Of a DNA stretch of 64,000 bases, positions 25,409 to 34,833 are shown piece by piece. The position numbers and the translations under genes were made by a program. Location of the stretch: positions 62,001-126,000 of the forward strand of contig NZ_JAFDVD010000013.1 of assembly GCF_016887965.1 (NCBI RefSeq), given 5' to 3'. Under the pieces are notes generated by a model. The model was given only the letters and a program-made list of their open reading frames with translations. It made no database searches and was not told where the DNA came from. Origin of the DNA: Phycicoccus sonneratiae. GTDB taxonomy: Bacteria; Actinomycetota; Actinomycetes; Actinomycetales; Dermatophilaceae. How positions within the stretch are numbered: position 1 is the stretch's first letter; each line of letters starts with the position of its first letter.

Positions 25409-25628
25409 GGATGGTCTCCTCGTCGACGGTCAGGGTCCGCAGGTCGTCCATCGTGCGGGCCCGGCTGACGTCATGCTCGCAGACGAGGGCCTTGACCGTG
25501 AAGACGCAGCCGCCGCAGTCGGTGCCGGCGCCGGTGGCCCGGCAGACCTCGGCGAGGGTCGTGGCGCCGTCGTCGACCGCGCGCGTGATCGCGGCGTCGT
25601 TGACGACCTTGCAGTGGCAGACGATCAC
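25395..25628 (-). CDS. bfd: Bacterioferritin-associated [2Fe-2S] ferredoxin (Bfd-like)
   Basis: A 77-residue (2Fe-2S)-binding protein that donates electrons to bacterioferritin for iron release. GTG start at 25628, with AGGAGG 6 bases upstream. Cluster ligands are Cys4 and Cys6 (VCHC) and Cys38 and Cys41 (CGGC); EVCRATGAGTDCGGCVF is typical of the BFD domain. Its 3' end overlaps the bfr start by 14 bases. An iron-box lies about 70 bases upstream of the start. Confidence 0.9.
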   Translation of the reverse strand: MIVCHCKVVNDAAITRAVDDGATTLAEVCRATGAGTDCGGCVFTVKALVCEHDVSRARTMDDLRTLTVDEETIRAAS

Positions 25629-25698
25629 GGTCGACCTCCTCCCGGGGCACGGCCCTCCGCACGCCGGTCGCGCGGTGGTGAGGGCCACCTAACCACAG

Positions 25699-25717
25699 GT
25701 AGGTGAGGCTCACCTAA
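25699..25717. promoter_or_regulatory. IdeR/DtxR-type iron box upstream of bfd-bfr
   Basis: GTAGGTGAGGCTCACCTAA matches the IdeR/DtxR consensus TTAGGTTAGGCTAACCTAA at 16 of 19 positions and is nearly palindromic. It is 71 bases upstream of bfd and overlaps the TAG stop of dinB (25714-25716). A further half-site (CCACCTAA) lies at 25685-25692. IdeR is known to activate bacterioferritin genes in mycobacteria under iron sufficiency; the same is inferred here. Confidence 0.78.
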
Positions 25718-27126
25718 TAATCGTCCGTGATGTGGTCGTCCTGAGCGGGCCACCGTGGGGGGTCGGTGGCGACGAGGTCGGGGTCGTCGTCGGCGAAGGT
25801 CCGGACGCGGCCGACCGGGGTGCCCGGCCCCTCGAAGCGGACGGTGACCCGCCCGACCCCACTGCCCTGCACCCATCCCCTCCCGTGCTCGGCGTGCTGT
25901 ACGTCCTGGCCCGGGCGCCACGTCGGGCGACCGGTCGGGGGACCGGAGGTGTCGACGAGCTCGACGTCAGGGCTCGGGTCGGGGTCGTCCGCGCCCCCGG
26001 CGTCCGGGCGGTCGAAGTCCTCGGCCGTCGTCCGCACGGGCGCGAGGGTCTCGTCGAGGAGGCCGTCGAGCAGGTCCGGCTGGGTGTAGAGCGAGAGCCC
26101 GGACACGCCGACCCCGATGAGCCGCAACCCGTTCGAGACGTCGAGGCCCGCGAGGAGGCGCTCGGCGTGACGGACGACGGCGGCGTCGTCGTCGGTCGGC
26201 TGGTCGAGGGTCGTCGACCGGGTGAGGGTGCTGAAGTCGTGACGGCGGACCTTGAGGACGACGGTGCGGCCGGAGAGCCCGTCGGCGCGCAGGCGCCGCC
26301 CGACCCGGGCCGTCAGCTCGCGCACGTGCCGGCCGAGGGTGACCCGGTCGGTGACGTCGGTGGGGAAGGTCGTCTCGGCGGAGACCGACTTGGCCGCGCG
26401 CTCGGTGACGACCTCACGGTCGTCGACGCCGTGGGCGAAGGCGTGCAGCTGCGTGCCGTGCGCCTTCCCGAGGAGGGCCACCGCCTCGCCGAGGTCGAGC
26501 GCCGCGAGCCGGCCGACCGTCCCGACACCGTGCGCCGTGAGCCGGGCCGCGGTTGCCGGACCGACCCCGGGGATGGCCCGGACCGACATCGGGGCCAGGC
26601 GCTCGGCCTCCGTGCCGGGCGGGACGACGAGCAGGCCGTCGGGCTTGGCGAGGTCGGAGTGGATCTTCGCGACGAGCTTGCTCGTGCCGGCGCCGACGGA
26701 CGCGGTGAGCCCGGTCGCGGCGTGGATGCCGGCGCGCAGGTCCTCGACGAGGGCCGTGACGGACTCGACCGTGGCGTCCGGATGGGCCGGGGTGAGGTCG
26801 AGGTACGCCTCGTCGATGGAGACCTGCTCGAGCAGGGGGGTCACGGCGCGGGCGAGGTCCATGACGCGTACCGAGGCGTCCCGGTAGGCCTCGAAGCGCG
26901 GGCTGAGGTAGGCGGCGTGGGGGCAGCGGCGGCGGGCCTCGGCCGTGGGCATCGCGGAGTGGACGCCGAACGCGCGGGCCTCGTACGAGGCGGTGGAGAC
27001 GACCCCTCGGCCGCCGACCCCGCCGACGACGACGGGCTTGCCGCGCAGCGACGGCTTGTGCAGCTGCTCGACGGCGGTGAAGAAGGCGTCGAGGTCCAGG
27101 TGGAGGATCACCGGCCGCGAGCGCAC
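25714..27126 (-). CDS. dinB: DNA polymerase IV (Y-family)
   Basis: A 470-residue translesion polymerase. GTG start at 27126 is chosen because the conserved N-terminus (RPVILHLDLDAFFTAVEQ) follows at once. Metal-binding Asp is in HLDLDAFF and the catalytic pair in QVSIDEAYLDL. Helix-hairpin-helix motif IPGVGPATAARLTAHGVGTV and the little-finger domain follow. The last 90 residues (after DVELVDTSGPPTG) form an acidic, Pro-rich extension with HGRGWVQGSGVGRVTVRFEG, common in actinobacterial DinB. No LexA box was recognised. The 5' side opens onto the class C repeat array. Confidence 0.93.
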   Translation of the reverse strand: MRSRPVILHLDLDAFFTAVEQLHKPSLRGKPVVVGGVGGRGVVSTASYEARAFGVHSAMPTAEARRRCPHAAYLSPRFEAYRDASVRVMDLARAVTPLLEQVSIDEAYLDLTPAHPDATVESVTALVEDLRAGIHAATGLTASVGAGTSKLVAKIHSDLAKPDGLLVVPPGTEAERLAPMSVRAIPGVGPATAARLTAHGVGTVGRLAALDLGEAVALLGKAHGTQLHAFAHGVDDREVVTERAAKSVSAETTFPTDVTDRVTLGRHVRELTARVGRRLRADGLSGRTVVLKVRRHDFSTLTRSTTLDQPTDDDAAVVRHAERLLAGLDVSNGLRLIGVGVSGLSLYTQPDLLDGLLDETLAPVRTTAEDFDRPDAGGADDPDPSPDVELVDTSGPPTGRPTWRPGQDVQHAEHGRGWVQGSGVGRVTVRFEGPGTPVGRVRTFADDDPDLVATDPPRWPAQDDHITDDY

Positions 27127-27264
27127 GGATCCAGTCTGCCTCCGGGAGCCGACGGGGCGGGCGGGGTGGCAGGCGGGGGCGCGGCCGGAGCACGAGCGCG
27201 GCGATGGGCCGGGCGGTCGCCGAGGTCCTGCACGGGTCGACCAGGAGGTGTGGGTCTCCGACTG

Positions 27265-27489
27265 CTCTCGGTTGCACCACATCCCGGGGCAACCGAGAGT
27301 CCCGGGCCGACACTCCTCTCACATCCCCTCTCGGTTGCTTCACATCCCGGGGCAACCGAGAGTCCCGGGCCGACACTCCTCTCACGTCCCCTCTCGGTTG
27401 CTTCACATCCCGGGGCAACCGAGAGTCCCGGGCCGACACTCCTCTCAGATCCCCTCTCGGTTGCACCACATCTCGACTCAACCGAGAGG
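27265..27489. repeat. Class C array: four 63-base tandem hairpin repeats
   Basis: CTCTCGGTTGC begins units at 27265, 27328, 27391 and 27454, an exact 63-base period. In units 1-3 it is followed by a 13-base loop (ACCACATCCCGGG or TTCACATCCCGGG) and GCAACCGAGAG, giving an 11-bp perfect stem; unit 4 has a diverged loop ending in CTCAACCGAGAG. The spacer is TCCCGGGCCGACACTCCTCT plus CACRTCCC-like bases with single changes. The array fills the divergent gap between dinB and the HdeD-lipase gene. The remaining parts of 27127-27610 are Pro/Gly-rich coding-like shadow sequence with no feature I can support. Confidence 0.85.
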
Positions 27490-27610
27490 ACTCGACACAC
27501 CCCCTGGCCCGAGCCCCCGAGCCCCCGGAACCCTCCGGGCCCTCCACCCCCGCCGGCCGCCCACGGCGAGCGCTCTGGTCACCGACCCCCGCAGTCCCTA
27601 CCCTCGGACC

Positions 27611-29353
27611 ATGGGCGACGCTCCCGCCTCCTCCGCTTCGCGCACGTCGGGACCTCCGCGGGCCGTCGTCGCCGTCGTCGGGGTCCTCGCCGTGCTCGTC
27701 GGAGGCTGGCTCGCGACCCGCCCCTTCACCTCCCTCGCGCTGCTGCTCCTCCTGCTCCTCGCCGGCTTCGTCGTCGCCGCCGTCTCCGAGCTCGTCGACC
27801 TCCCGGAGGGGCCGACGCTGCGCCGCTTCGCCGTCGCCCGCGCCGGCGTCTACGCGCTCGGCGCCCTCGCCCTGGTCCTCTGGACGGGCGCCGGGGTCAG
27901 GGCCGTCATCGTCGTCGTCGGCCTCACCCTCCTGATCGGCGGCGTCCTCGAGGTGTGGGGGGCCCGCCGCGAACGGGGCGTCGAGCGCTGGAACGCCCTC
28001 CTCGGCGGAGCGTCCTCCACGCTCTTCGGCCTCCTCGCCCTGGCCTGGCCGGACGTCAGCGTCGTCGTCATCGGCGTCCTCGTCGGCGTGCGGCTCGTGC
28101 TCCTCGGCGCCCGCCTCGTCTGGCGGGCCGTGCGCCCGGTGCGCGCGACCACGACGGGACGGTGGGGTCCGTGGGTCCGGCTGCTGGGCAACGCGATCGC
28201 CGCCGTCGTCGCCGTGCTGCTCGTCCTCGTGAGCCTCTCGCTCAACCGCGCCGCCCCCACCCCGGACGCCTTCTACACCGCACCCTCGTCCGTGCCGTCG
28301 GAGCCCGGCCGCCTGCTGCGCAGCGAGCCGTACACGACGAAGATCCCCGACGACGCCCAGGCCTGGCGCATCCTCTACACGACCACCCGCGACGAGGGCG
28401 TCCCGGCCCTCGCGAGCGGCCTCGTCGTCGTGCCGCGACAGCGCAGCGGCCCGATCCCCGTCATCGCCTGGGCGCACGGGACCACCGGAGCAGCACCCGG
28501 GTGCGCACCCACCGTCATCGACCCGTTCGAGGCCGGCGCCTTCTTCACCCTCGACAAGGTCCTCGCCAACGGATGGGGATTCGTCGGCACGGACTACGTC
28601 GGCCTCGGGACGACGGGCCCGCACCCGTACCTCATCGGGCAGGGCGAGGGCCGCTCGGTGCTCGACGCGATCCGTGCCGCCCACCAGCTGACCGACGCCG
28701 GCCTCGGTGAGCAGACGGTCGTCTGGGGTCACAGCCAGGGCGGCCACGCGGCCCTGTGGACCGGGGTGCTCGCGCCGACCTACGCCCCCGAGCTCGACAT
28801 CGAGGGCGTCGCAGCCCTCGCTCCGGCGAGCAACCTGCCCGCCCTCGTCGACCACCTGCCCGACGTCACCGGCGGCGAGCTGTTCGCCTCCTACGTCGTC
28901 GACGCCTACACGAGGCGGTACGACGACGTCACCTACCGCGAGTACGTCCGACCCGGCGCGCAGCCGATCGTCCGCGAGATGGCCCAGCGCTGCCTCGCCG
29001 AGCCGAGCACCCTCGTGTCGGTCGCGACGGCCCTCTCGCTCGACAAGCCGATCTGGGCCGGCGACCCGAACCGGGGCGCCTTCGCGACGCGGCTGCGCGA
29101 GAACATCCCGACGGGGCGCATCGAGGCCCCGCTGCTCATCGGCCAGGGCGCCGACGACTCCCTCGTCGTGCGCAGCGCACAGGATGCCTACGTCGAGGGC
29201 CGGTGCGCGGCCGGGCAGCAGGTCGACTACCGCGTCTACGGCGGTCGCGACCACGTGCCGCTCGTCGAGCCGGACTCCCCGGCCATCCCCGAGCTCCTCG
29301 AGTGGACGACGCAGCGCCTCGCCGGCGAGGCCCCGACCGACACCTGCGGCTGA
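27611..29353 (+). CDS. HdeD-like membrane domain fused to a secretory-lipase-type alpha/beta hydrolase
   Basis: A 580-residue protein, ATG at 27611. The first 215 residues contain six hydrophobic segments in HdeD/DUF308 style (VVAVVGVLAVLVGGWLATRP, LALLLLLLLAGFVVAAVSEL, IVVVGLTLLIGGVLEVWGAR, STLFGLLALAWPDVSVVVIG). A last segment (AIAAVVAVLLVLVSLSLN) leads into a LIP-family lipase domain with nucleophile GHSQGG, Asp in IGQGADDSLV and His in GGRDHVPLV. The hydrolase should face outside. It probably hydrolyses lipid or ester substrates at the cell surface. Each domain is known alone; the fusion is notable. Confidence 0.85.
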   Translation: MGDAPASSASRTSGPPRAVVAVVGVLAVLVGGWLATRPFTSLALLLLLLLAGFVVAAVSELVDLPEGPTLRRFAVARAGVYALGALALVLWTGAGVRAVIVVVGLTLLIGGVLEVWGARRERGVERWNALLGGASSTLFGLLALAWPDVSVVVIGVLVGVRLVLLGARLVWRAVRPVRATTTGRWGPWVRLLGNAIAAVVAVLLVLVSLSLNRAAPTPDAFYTAPSSVPSEPGRLLRSEPYTTKIPDDAQAWRILYTTTRDEGVPALASGLVVVPRQRSGPIPVIAWAHGTTGAAPGCAPTVIDPFEAGAFFTLDKVLANGWGFVGTDYVGLGTTGPHPYLIGQGEGRSVLDAIRAAHQLTDAGLGEQTVVWGHSQGGHAALWTGVLAPTYAPELDIEGVAALAPASNLPALVDHLPDVTGGELFASYVVDAYTRRYDDVTYREYVRPGAQPIVREMAQRCLAEPSTLVSVATALSLDKPIWAGDPNRGAFATRLRENIPTGRIEAPLLIGQGADDSLVVRSAQDAYVEGRCAAGQQVDYRVYGGRDHVPLVEPDSPAIPELLEWTTQRLAGEAPTDTCG

Positions 29354-29407
29354 GGCGCCGTTCACATCGGCGGGCAGGACGGGTTACCCGCGGGTAAGGT
29401 GCCGCGG

Positions 29408-30604
<1,197 letters not shown>

Positions 30605-30661
30605 CCCGGACCCGGCTCGTTCCTCGCCGCTCCTCCCACGTCCCACCTGTCCATCGAACGT

Positions 30662-30697
30662 GAACGACCCCGACGGACAAGCGTGTCGGGGTCGTTC
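30662..30697. terminator. Bidirectional hairpin terminator between hydroxylase and tRNA-Leu
   Basis: GAACGACCCCGAC and GTCGGGGTCGTTC form a perfect 13-bp stem with a 10-base loop. It ends 9 bases from the tRNA-Leu 3' end and 58 bases from the hydroxylase stop, serving both strands. Confidence 0.8.
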
Positions 30698-30705
30698 GCG
30701 TTCAG

Positions 30706-30788
30706 TGCGCAAGGGGGGATTTGAACCCCCACGCCCGTAAGGACACTGCCACCTGAAGACAGCGCGTCTGCCGTTCCGCCACTTGCGC
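30706..30788 (-). tRNA. tRNA-Leu (anticodon CAG)
   Basis: On the minus strand GCGCAAG starts the acceptor stem and CTTGCGC closes it, followed by discriminator A. The anticodon arm is CTGTC-TTCAGGT-GGCAG, giving CAG for CUG codons. The T-arm reads GTGGGGGTTCAAATCCCCCC. The long variable arm typical of Leu is present, total 83 bases. CCA is not encoded. Confidence 0.95.
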
Positions 30789-30860
30789 GTGGTGCTCGAT
30801 GAGCCGTCCCAGTGTGCCCGATGCACCCCGCTTCGGACAAAACGCCCGGCCCCACCCCGC

Positions 30861-30908
30861 GGTTCGAGGTGAAAGACGACCACCTCCCGGTCGGGTTTCA
30901 CCTCGACC
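30861..30908. repeat. Class B palindromic element, copy 1 (B1)
   Basis: A 48-base hairpin: GGTTCGAGGTGAAA pairs with TTTCACCTCGACC, and inner GACGACC faces GGTCGGG with partial pairing. Two more copies lie at 48314-48362 and 48379-48425. It sits between tRNA-Leu and the pirin gene, 15 bases past the pirin stop. Confidence 0.8.
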
Positions 30909-30923
30909 GAGCGGTCGGGGCCG

Positions 30924-31907
30924 TCAGGACAGCGGGGGCGCCTCGACGACCGGTGTCGCCGACCCGTCCCCGCGCCGACGGTTGCCCCGCGACCGCAGCC
31001 GCACGCCGGGCAGGGCCGGCGCCGGGATGCGCGCCACCGGCCCCACGTACCCCTCGACCCGCCCGAACGCACCGGCCACCCCGCCGGCCGCCCCGGACTC
31101 CCACTCCTCCCGGGCGGCCAGCACCTCCTCGTGCGAGCGGCCGATGAAGTTCCACCACATGACGACCTCCTCGCGGAACGGCTCGCCGCCGAGGAGCAGC
31201 ACCCGCGCCCCCTCGCCCCCGGCCTCGACCACCACGGAGGTCACGCCCGCCTCGAGCACCGCGAGCGCAGCCGGCTCGACGTCCTGCCCGTCCACGCGCA
31301 CCGACCCCGAGTCGACGAGCACCCCCAGCTCGAACCCGTCCGGCACCGGCACCGCCACGGACGCAGCACCCGCCAGCACCACCTCGACCCCGAGCAGCGG
31401 CGTCTCGACGCGCACCGGCGACGACGACCCCCACAGCGACCCGACGAACACCCGCGCCTCCACCCCGGGCGCCGGGCGCACCACCGCCGGCACGTGGTGC
31501 TCGAAGCGCGGCTCGGCCCCCGCCGCGGACGACGGCAGCACGACCCACAGCTGCGCGCCGTGCAGCACCGACGTCGCCGGCGTCGACACCTCCGAGTGCG
31601 AGATGCCCCGCCCGGCGGTCATGAGGTTGACCTCGCCCGGTCGCACCACGGCCACCGTCCCCAGCGAGTCGCGGTGCTCGACCTCGCCGCTGAACAGCCA
31701 CGACACCGTCGCGAGGCCGCAGTGCGGGTGCGGCGCGACGTCCATCCCGCCGCTCGTCGCGACGTCGTCGGGCCCGTAGTGGTCGGCGAAGCACCAGGCC
31801 CCGACGAACGAGCGCTCGCGGGCCGGCAGCGTGCGCCGCACGGTCATCGCGCGGGGCCCGCCGAGGGGCACCTCCCGGGGACGCAGCACCTGCACCGAGG
31901 CCACCAT
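30924..31907 (-). CDS. Pirin family protein
   Basis: A bicupin protein of 327 residues, start MVASVQVLRPREV at ATG 31907. The N-terminal cupin holds the metal-binding region HPHCGLATVSWLFSGEVEHR, and VNLMTAGRGISHSE supplies later ligands, as in pirins. The C-terminal cupin contains VMWWNFIGRSHEE. Bacterial pirins include quercetin dioxygenases and proteins modulating central metabolism; the role here is open. The last 40 residues are basic and Pro-rich. Confidence 0.9.
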   Translation of the reverse strand: MVASVQVLRPREVPLGGPRAMTVRRTLPARERSFVGAWCFADHYGPDDVATSGGMDVAPHPHCGLATVSWLFSGEVEHRDSLGTVAVVRPGEVNLMTAGRGISHSEVSTPATSVLHGAQLWVVLPSSAAGAEPRFEHHVPAVVRPAPGVEARVFVGSLWGSSSPVRVETPLLGVEVVLAGAASVAVPVPDGFELGVLVDSGSVRVDGQDVEPAALAVLEAGVTSVVVEAGGEGARVLLLGGEPFREEVVMWWNFIGRSHEEVLAAREEWESGAAGGVAGAFGRVEGYVGPVARIPAPALPGVRLRSRGNRRRGDGSATPVVEAPPLS

Positions 31908-32063
31908 CCCCCCACGGTACGCACCGGCGCGCGCCCCCCACCTCCGACGCGACCCCTCCACGAGACCGCCACACGTCCCGCGCACGCCCTTCAGGGCTCA
32001 CCCAGTGTCGGCAGATACGCTGGGCGGACGTCTGTGACCCGCGACCGACGAGGGAGGTGCGCC

Positions 32064-32909
32064 GTGGGCCTGCTCGACCGCCTCGAGGCGGGCATCGAGC
32101 GTGCCGTGCAGGGCACCTTCGCCCGGCACCTGCGCTCGGCCGTCCACCCCGTCGAGATCGCGAGCAACATCCGCCGCGCGATGGACGACCGCGCCGTCAC
32201 CTCCTCGGGGCGCGCGATCGTCCCCAACGTCTTCGTCATCGAGCTGAGCCCGGGCGACTTCGACCGCCTCCAGCCCGACCTCAAGAACGTCGAGGACGAC
32301 CTCGTCGCGGCCGCCGAGGAGCACTGCGAGGGCCAGCACTACCAGCCGGCCGGCCCCATCGACATCGTCTTCGAGGAGCACGACGACCTCGAGACCGGCG
32401 TCTTCCGGCTGCGACCGAGCAAGGCCAGCCGCCCGCGGGCCACCGGCCTCACCGGCCAGCAGCGTCCCGTCCGCCCGCAGCCCTCGCCCGGTCCCGCGCA
32501 GGCCGTCGCCGCTGCTGCCGCCGCCCACGACGAGGCCGACGCCGACGACGGCCCGACCCGCCCGAACCAGCAGCAGGCCGCCCCGCCGGCCCGCCCGCGC
32601 CGGGTCAACCCCGCCGACCGGCCGTGGCTCGACGTCGACGGCGAGCGCTACCCGCTCATGGGCGCGATGACCATCCTCGGCCGCGACGACAGCGCCGACA
32701 TCATCCTCGACGACCCCGGCATCTCCCGCCGGCACAGCGAGCTGCGGGTCACCACCGACGGCCCGCACTTCGTCACCACCGCCCGCGACCTCGGCTCGAC
32801 CAACGGCACCTTCGTCAACGGCGAGCGCATCACGAGCACGCACCTCGAGGACGGCGACCGCATCACCGTCGGCCGCACCTCCATCACCTTCCGCGCCGGG
32901 CGGAGGTGA
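32064..32909 (+). CDS. fhaA: FhaA: DUF3662 and FHA domain protein
   Basis: A 281-residue protein, GTG start at 32064 with GGGAGG about 8 bases upstream. The N-terminal DUF3662 (GLLDRLEAGIERAVQGTFAR) is followed by an Ala/Pro/Gln-rich linker and a C-terminal FHA domain with GRDDSADIILDDPGISRRHS and LGSTNGTFVNGERI. In mycobacteria FhaA binds phosphorylated partners such as the MurJ-associated domain and regulates peptidoglycan synthesis. It is first in an operon of six genes ending with pknB. TACGCT about 45 bases upstream may be a -10 element. Confidence 0.92.
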   Translation: MGLLDRLEAGIERAVQGTFARHLRSAVHPVEIASNIRRAMDDRAVTSSGRAIVPNVFVIELSPGDFDRLQPDLKNVEDDLVAAAEEHCEGQHYQPAGPIDIVFEEHDDLETGVFRLRPSKASRPRATGLTGQQRPVRPQPSPGPAQAVAAAAAAHDEADADDGPTRPNQQQAAPPARPRRVNPADRPWLDVDGERYPLMGAMTILGRDDSADIILDDPGISRRHSELRVTTDGPHFVTTARDLGSTNGTFVNGERITSTHLEDGDRITVGRTSITFRAGRR

Positions 32910-32916
32910 CCTCGCG

Positions 32917-33426
32917 ATGATGAGCGAGCTGACCCTCACCGTGCTCCGGCTCGGGCTGCTCGTCGGGCTGTGGGCGTTCGTCTTCGCGGTCGTCGGCGTG
33001 CTGCGCGGCGACCTCTACGGCACCCGGGTCAACAAGCGCGCCGCCGCGTCCCCCAACCGTCCGTCCACCCCGCCGCAGGGCATCGAGGGCCGGCGCGGCA
33101 AGGGCGCGAAGCCGGCCAGACCCTCGAAGAAGGGCCCGACCCGGCTCGTCGTCACCGCCGGACCGCTCTCGGGCACCACGCTGCCGCTGCGCCCGGCCGG
33201 CACGCTCATCGGCCGCAGCCCCGAGTGCGCCCTCGTCCTCGACGACGACTACGCCTCGGGCCGGCACGCGCGCATCTTCCAGGACGACCGGGGCACCTGG
33301 CTCGTCGAGGACCTCCGGTCGACCAACGGCACCTACCTCGGGGCGACGCGGCTCACCGAGCCGCGTGAGGTGGCCGCGGGCAGCGTCCTGCGGATCGGGC
33401 AGACGATGCTCGAGCTCCAGAGGTAG
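32917..33426 (+). CDS. fhaB: FhaB (FipA-like) membrane FHA protein
   Basis: A 169-residue protein with one N-terminal membrane segment (LTVLRLGLLVGLWAFVFAVV) then a cytoplasmic linker and a C-terminal FHA domain (GRSPECALVLDDDYASGRHA, LRSTNGTYLGATRL). FhaB orthologues link Ser/Thr kinase signalling to division, binding FtsZ/FtsQ in mycobacteria. The gene starts 7 bases after fhaA and ends 3 bases before pstP. Confidence 0.92.
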   Translation: MMSELTLTVLRLGLLVGLWAFVFAVVGVLRGDLYGTRVNKRAAASPNRPSTPPQGIEGRRGKGAKPARPSKKGPTRLVVTAGPLSGTTLPLRPAGTLIGRSPECALVLDDDYASGRHARIFQDDRGTWLVEDLRSTNGTYLGATRLTEPREVAAGSVLRIGQTMLELQR

Positions 33427-33429
33427 CCG

Positions 33430-34833
33430 ATGCCCTTCGCCTTCCACTACGCAGCGCGCTCCGACGTCGGCATGGTCCGGTCCAACAACGAGGACTCGGG
33501 CTACGCCGGCCCCCACCTGCTCGCGATGGCCGACGGGATGGGCGGGCACGCCGGGGGCGACGTCGCGAGCTCGACCGTCGTCGCGGCCCTCGTCGGCCTC
33601 GACGGCGAGTCGCTCTCCGGGCGCGACGCCGGCCAGGCCCTCCTCGACCGCATCCACGCCGCGAACAGCGAGATCGGCGACCGGGTCCACGAGGACCCCA
33701 AGCTCGACGGGATGGGCACGACGCTCATCGCGATGCTGCGCACCGGCGACCGCATCGTCCTCGCCCACATCGGCGACTCGCGGGCCTTCCTCGTCCGCGA
33801 CGGCGAGGTCACCCAGGTGACCAAGGACCACTCGTTCGTCCAGAACCTCGTCGACGAGGGCCGCATCACGCCCGAGGAGGCGACCACCCACCCGCAGCGC
33901 TCCCTCGTCACCCGCGTCCTCACCGGGGCCGACGACGACGAGCCCGACCTCGTCGTGCGCCAGGGCAAGGCCGGCGACCGGTACCTCATCGCCTCCGACG
34001 GCCTCACCGACTACGTCGCGCGCGACACCGTCGAGGGCGTCCTCACCGGCACCGCCGACCCCGGCGAGTGCGCGGACCGGCTCGTCGCCCTCGCCCTGCG
34101 GGCCGGCGCCCCGGACAACGTCACCGTCGTCGTCGGCGACCTCGTCGACATCTCCCGCCGGGAGGCCCCGCCCACCCAGCCGCAGGTCGTCGGAGCCGCC
34201 GCGGCCCGCCGCTCCGGCACCCGGCCCATCCCCGTGACGCCCGCGGCCAAGGCGGCGGCCCTCACCCAGGAGGCCACCGGCAGCGGCGACCACGACGAGG
34301 GCGTCACGCTCGCCGAGGAGGGTCCCCGCACCCGGGGCGGTCTCGCGCTGCGGGTCGCCGCGGCGCTCGTCGTCGCCGTCGTCGTCCTCGCCGGCGGCTC
34401 GTACGCGGCCTACGCCTGGTCGCAGCGCCAGTACTACCTCGCCGACCAGGACGGCATCGTCACCGTGTTCCGCGGCGTCGACCAGGACCTCGGCCCGATC
34501 TCGTTGTCCGCCACCGAGTACTCGACGACCATCTCGGTCGACGACCTCCCCGCGTCCTACCAGGAGAGCATCCGCCGCGGCATCGACGTCGGCAGCCGCA
34601 GCGAGGCCGACGAGCGGGTGGCCGACCTGCGCCTCCAGGCCGCCGCCTGCCGCTACGCCCAGAGCCAGGACGAGCCCTGCCGCACCGTCCCCAGCACCTG
34701 GGCCCAGCCGACCCCGACGCCCACGCCGTCCGCCTCGGTGACGGCCTCGGTCTCGCCCGGTGCCACGGCGACGGTCCCCGCGCTCCCGAACGACCTGCCC
34801 TCGTCCAGCCCGACCACCCCTCCGCCGTCGTGA
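33430..34833 (+). CDS. pstP: PstP: PP2C Ser/Thr protein phosphatase
   Basis: A 467-residue membrane phosphatase opposing PknB. The PP2C domain (1-235) has metal-binding motifs RSNNEDSGY, MADGMGGHAGGD, IGDSRAFLV and the late APDNVTVVV. A cytoplasmic linker leads to one membrane segment (about 305-325, LRVAAALVVAVVVLAGGSYA) and an extracellular part ending in a Ser/Thr/Pro-rich tail. The architecture equals mycobacterial PstP. Its stop overlaps the rodA start by 4 bases. Confidence 0.93.
   Translation: MPFAFHYAARSDVGMVRSNNEDSGYAGPHLLAMADGMGGHAGGDVASSTVVAALVGLDGESLSGRDAGQALLDRIHAANSEIGDRVHEDPKLDGMGTTLIAMLRTGDRIVLAHIGDSRAFLVRDGEVTQVTKDHSFVQNLVDEGRITPEEATTHPQRSLVTRVLTGADDDEPDLVVRQGKAGDRYLIASDGLTDYVARDTVEGVLTGTADPGECADRLVALALRAGAPDNVTVVVGDLVDISRREAPPTQPQVVGAAAARRSGTRPIPVTPAAKAAALTQEATGSGDHDEGVTLAEEGPRTRGGLALRVAAALVVAVVVLAGGSYAAYAWSQRQYYLADQDGIVTVFRGVDQDLGPISLSATEYSTTISVDDLPASYQESIRRGIDVGSRSEADERVADLRLQAAACRYAQSQDEPCRTVPSTWAQPTPTPTPSASVTASVSPGATATVPALPNDLPSSSPTTPPPS

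Noticed and set aside
27265-27489. CRISPR-like spacing of a repeated motif every 63 bases
   Set aside because: The repeats are hairpins and the segments between them are almost identical, so they are not spacers; no cas gene is nearby.
27108-27500. A minus-strand repetitive protein encoded by the class C array
   Set aside because: The repeated peptides follow from the 63-base period, with no start signal and no known similarity; the DNA hairpins explain the pattern better.
25732-28710. A 992-codon plus-strand frame over dinB and the repeat array
   Set aside because: It is the high-GC antisense shadow of dinB continued through repeats; no domain or plausible composition.
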